Positions 44,702 through 45,955 of a DNA stretch of 45,955 nucleotides are shown piece after piece. This DNA is from an uncultured Roseburia sp. (GTDB taxonomy: Bacteria > Bacillota_A > Clostridia > Lachnospirales > Lachnospiraceae). Under the pieces are notes generated by a model. The model made no database searches, was not told the origin of the DNA, and saw only the letters and a program-made list of their open reading frames with translations. The translations under genes and the position numbers were made by a program. The DNA is taken from positions 1-45,955 of the forward strand of contig CAAEAE010000143.1 of assembly GCA_900753715.1 (NCBI GenBank), read 5' to 3'. The stretch's first letter is position 1, and each line of letters starts with the position of its first letter.

Positions 44702-44730
44702 TTGATAAAAAAAAGGTAAAATGGTATTAG
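44702..44730 (+). promoter_or_regulatory. Possible extended -10 promoter for the amidase
   Basis: TTGATA (44702-44707), 17-bp spacer rich in A, TATTAG (44725-44730) preceded by TGG. Predicted start would be about 20 nt before ATG 44756. The -10 box is imperfect. Confidence 0.4.
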
Positions 44731-44755
44731 AAAATCAAAAAGAGGAGAAAAGGAA

Positions 44756-45955
44756 ATGAAACGTTTTTTAGCAGGATTTCTCTGTTTGTGTATGATATTG
44801 ACATCAGATGTGTTTTATTCGCAGGCTGCTGCAGTTACAGATACACAGAATGAGGGGAATGAGACAGAGTCAGTGGAGGAACAGAAAGAGCAGCAGGAAT
44901 TATTAAATTATGCAGTAATTGGAAGTCCTTATATCAGTACTCCGGGAACACAGAAGGTGTTGCTTAGCATAGGTGAGGCAGATACGGTAATTAATAAAGC
45001 GGTTTTAACCTATGTAAATACGGAAACAGGTGCAGAATATCAGACAGAAGCACAACAGATCAGTGCAGATGGTATTGTGTTTTCCATGGATTTCAATGAT
45101 CCTGCATTGAAAGGGATTTATCGTTTAGAAAAGGTAGAATATCAGATTGGAGAGGAACAGAAGGAGCTTGTTTTTTCTGATGCCGGAATGGAGATGCTTT
45201 TTGGCGTTGAAACGGCAGTGGATACCAAACCTGACAGTGTTGTAGTAGAGGAAGAAGAGAGTGAAGAGGAAAATACGCAACCGGATGTTGATGTTGTTGT
45301 GATTGATCCTCAGGGAACATCCGAAAGTGTGAACGGTATTCAGGAAGCGATTCAAAATGCTGCTGCAGATACAGATCAGAATATATCAGAGAGCGAAATT
45401 GCAACCTTTGGAGCAAAACAGATTGTAGTGGTTTTGGATCCGGGACATGACGCATCTCATGGCGGAACAAGTGGCAACGGTTTATTAGAAAAAAACTTAA
45501 ATCTAAAAATTGCACAATTTTGTAAAAAAGAGTTAGAAAAATACAGTGGTGTTAAAGTGTATATGACCAGAACAGGCGATGCCTGCCCAAATGGTGGAAG
45601 TGCTGTATCGGCAGGAATCTGCAATCAGAAACGTGTGGATTATGCAGCAAGTGTAGGTGCAAATGTTTATGTCAGCATACATAATAATGCCGGAGGCGGT
45701 AATGGCGCGGAAGTCTATTATCCAAATGCAAATTATCGTCCGGATCTTAGTACAACAGGTCAGGGACTGGCTCAAAAAATTATTGATCAGTTGGTTGCAT
45801 TAGGATTAAAAAACCGTGGTATAAAGATAAGAAATTCTGCATCAGGAGATTCCTATAAGGATGGAACGCTGATGGATTATTATGGAGTGATCCGCAGAAG
45901 TAAGAATAATTATAATATTCCGGCAATTATTGTAGAACATGCTTTTGTGGACTCT
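44756..45955 (+). CDS. N-acetylmuramoyl-L-alanine amidase, secreted (3' end missing)
   Basis: An open frame of 400 codons from ATG 44756 (GAGGAGAAAAGGA before it) to the window edge. Signal peptide: residues 1-26 (MKRFLAGFLCLCMILTSDVF, ending in AAA). Residues ~45-150 look like a small beta-sandwich domain, then an acidic linker (EEEESEEEN). The Amidase_3 catalytic domain starts near residue 224: LDPGHDASHGG (zinc His), GLLEKNLN (zinc Glu), YVSIHNNAGG (zinc His) and, just before the edge, AIIVEHAF (catalytic Glu). It cleaves the bond between MurNAc and the stem peptide. All catalytic residues are present although the 3' end is off the window. Confidence 0.92.
   Translation, partial: MKRFLAGFLCLCMILTSDVFYSQAAAVTDTQNEGNETESVEEQKEQQELLNYAVIGSPYISTPGTQKVLLSIGEADTVINKAVLTYVNTETGAEYQTEAQQISADGIVFSMDFNDPALKGIYRLEKVEYQIGEEQKELVFSDAGMEMLFGVETAVDTKPDSVVVEEEESEEENTQPDVDVVVIDPQGTSESVNGIQEAIQNAAADTDQNISESEIATFGAKQIVVVLDPGHDASHGGTSGNGLLEKNLNLKIAQFCKKELEKYSGVKVYMTRTGDACPNGGSAVSAGICNQKRVDYAASVGANVYVSIHNNAGGGNGAEVYYPNANYRPDLSTTGQGLAQKIIDQLVALGLKNRGIKIRNSASGDSYKDGTLMDYYGVIRRSKNNYNIPAIIVEHAFVDS

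Noticed and set aside
1..45955. Mobile elements, CRISPR arrays, tRNA or attachment sites
   Set aside because: No transposase, integrase, regularly spaced palindromic repeat or tRNA-like fold was recognised on either strand, despite the signs of possible gene transfer.

Overview
This window looks like part of the chromosome of an AT-rich, Gram-positive member of the Clostridia, most like a gut Lachnospiraceae. That placement is inferred from strong AGGAGG-type ribosome binding sites, sigma-A-type promoters, and secreted proteins with long N-terminal signals and lysine-rich tails. All supported genes lie on the plus strand. There are no tRNA, rRNA, CRISPR or insertion-sequence signals. The whole window reads as one cell-surface glycan island: it makes an unusual activated sugar, moves it across the membrane and attaches it outside.

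Left part (1-7461): the 3' part of a Stealth-type sugar-phosphate transferase, a Wzx-like flippase, and two paralogous secreted right-handed beta-helix proteins. The second of these carries a 39-bp tandem repeat that encodes an acidic spacer. Middle-left (7478-17548): a good extended -10 promoter opens an operon with a polyprenyl-phosphate glycosyltransferase (GT2), a giant GT-C-like membrane protein and two YfhO-family membrane proteins. Next (17550-25896): rfbB, rfbA, an NDP-hexose 2,3-dehydratase, a Gfo/Idh/MocA 3-ketoreductase, a third YfhO and a DegT aminotransferase. Together these predict a dTDP-2,6-dideoxy aminosugar. No rmlC or rmlD is present.

Core novelty (25908-41756): two half-modules separated by a terminator and a near-consensus promoter at about 31507-31593. 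Half A is SDR, LuxE-like, LuxC-like, SDR, transketolase N and C subunits. Half B is a second transketolase N/C pair, an acyl carrier protein, an AMP ligase, a GNAT, a second LuxE/LuxC pair, a WecD-like GNAT, a second flippase, a second GT2 and a type II thioesterase. No luciferase genes are present, so the lux-like genes are not for light. My working model is that carboxylates are activated (LuxE, AMP ligase/ACP) and reduced to aldehydes (LuxC). The transketolases then extend them by a two-carbon ketol unit and the SDRs reduce the product. The resulting unusual acyl or branch group is attached to the aminodeoxysugar by the GNATs. The closest precedent I know is the Vibrio cholerae O1 rfbKLMNO route to the tetronate on perosamine, which also uses an ACP, a ligase and a LuxC-like reductase, but not transketolases. 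The sugar would then go onto polyprenyl phosphate (GT2), be flipped, and be transferred by the YfhO/GT-C proteins.

Right part (41791-45955): a separate promoter, a large secreted fibronectin-III-like repeat protein, a strong terminator, and the start of a secreted N-acetylmuramoyl-L-alanine amidase cut by the window edge.
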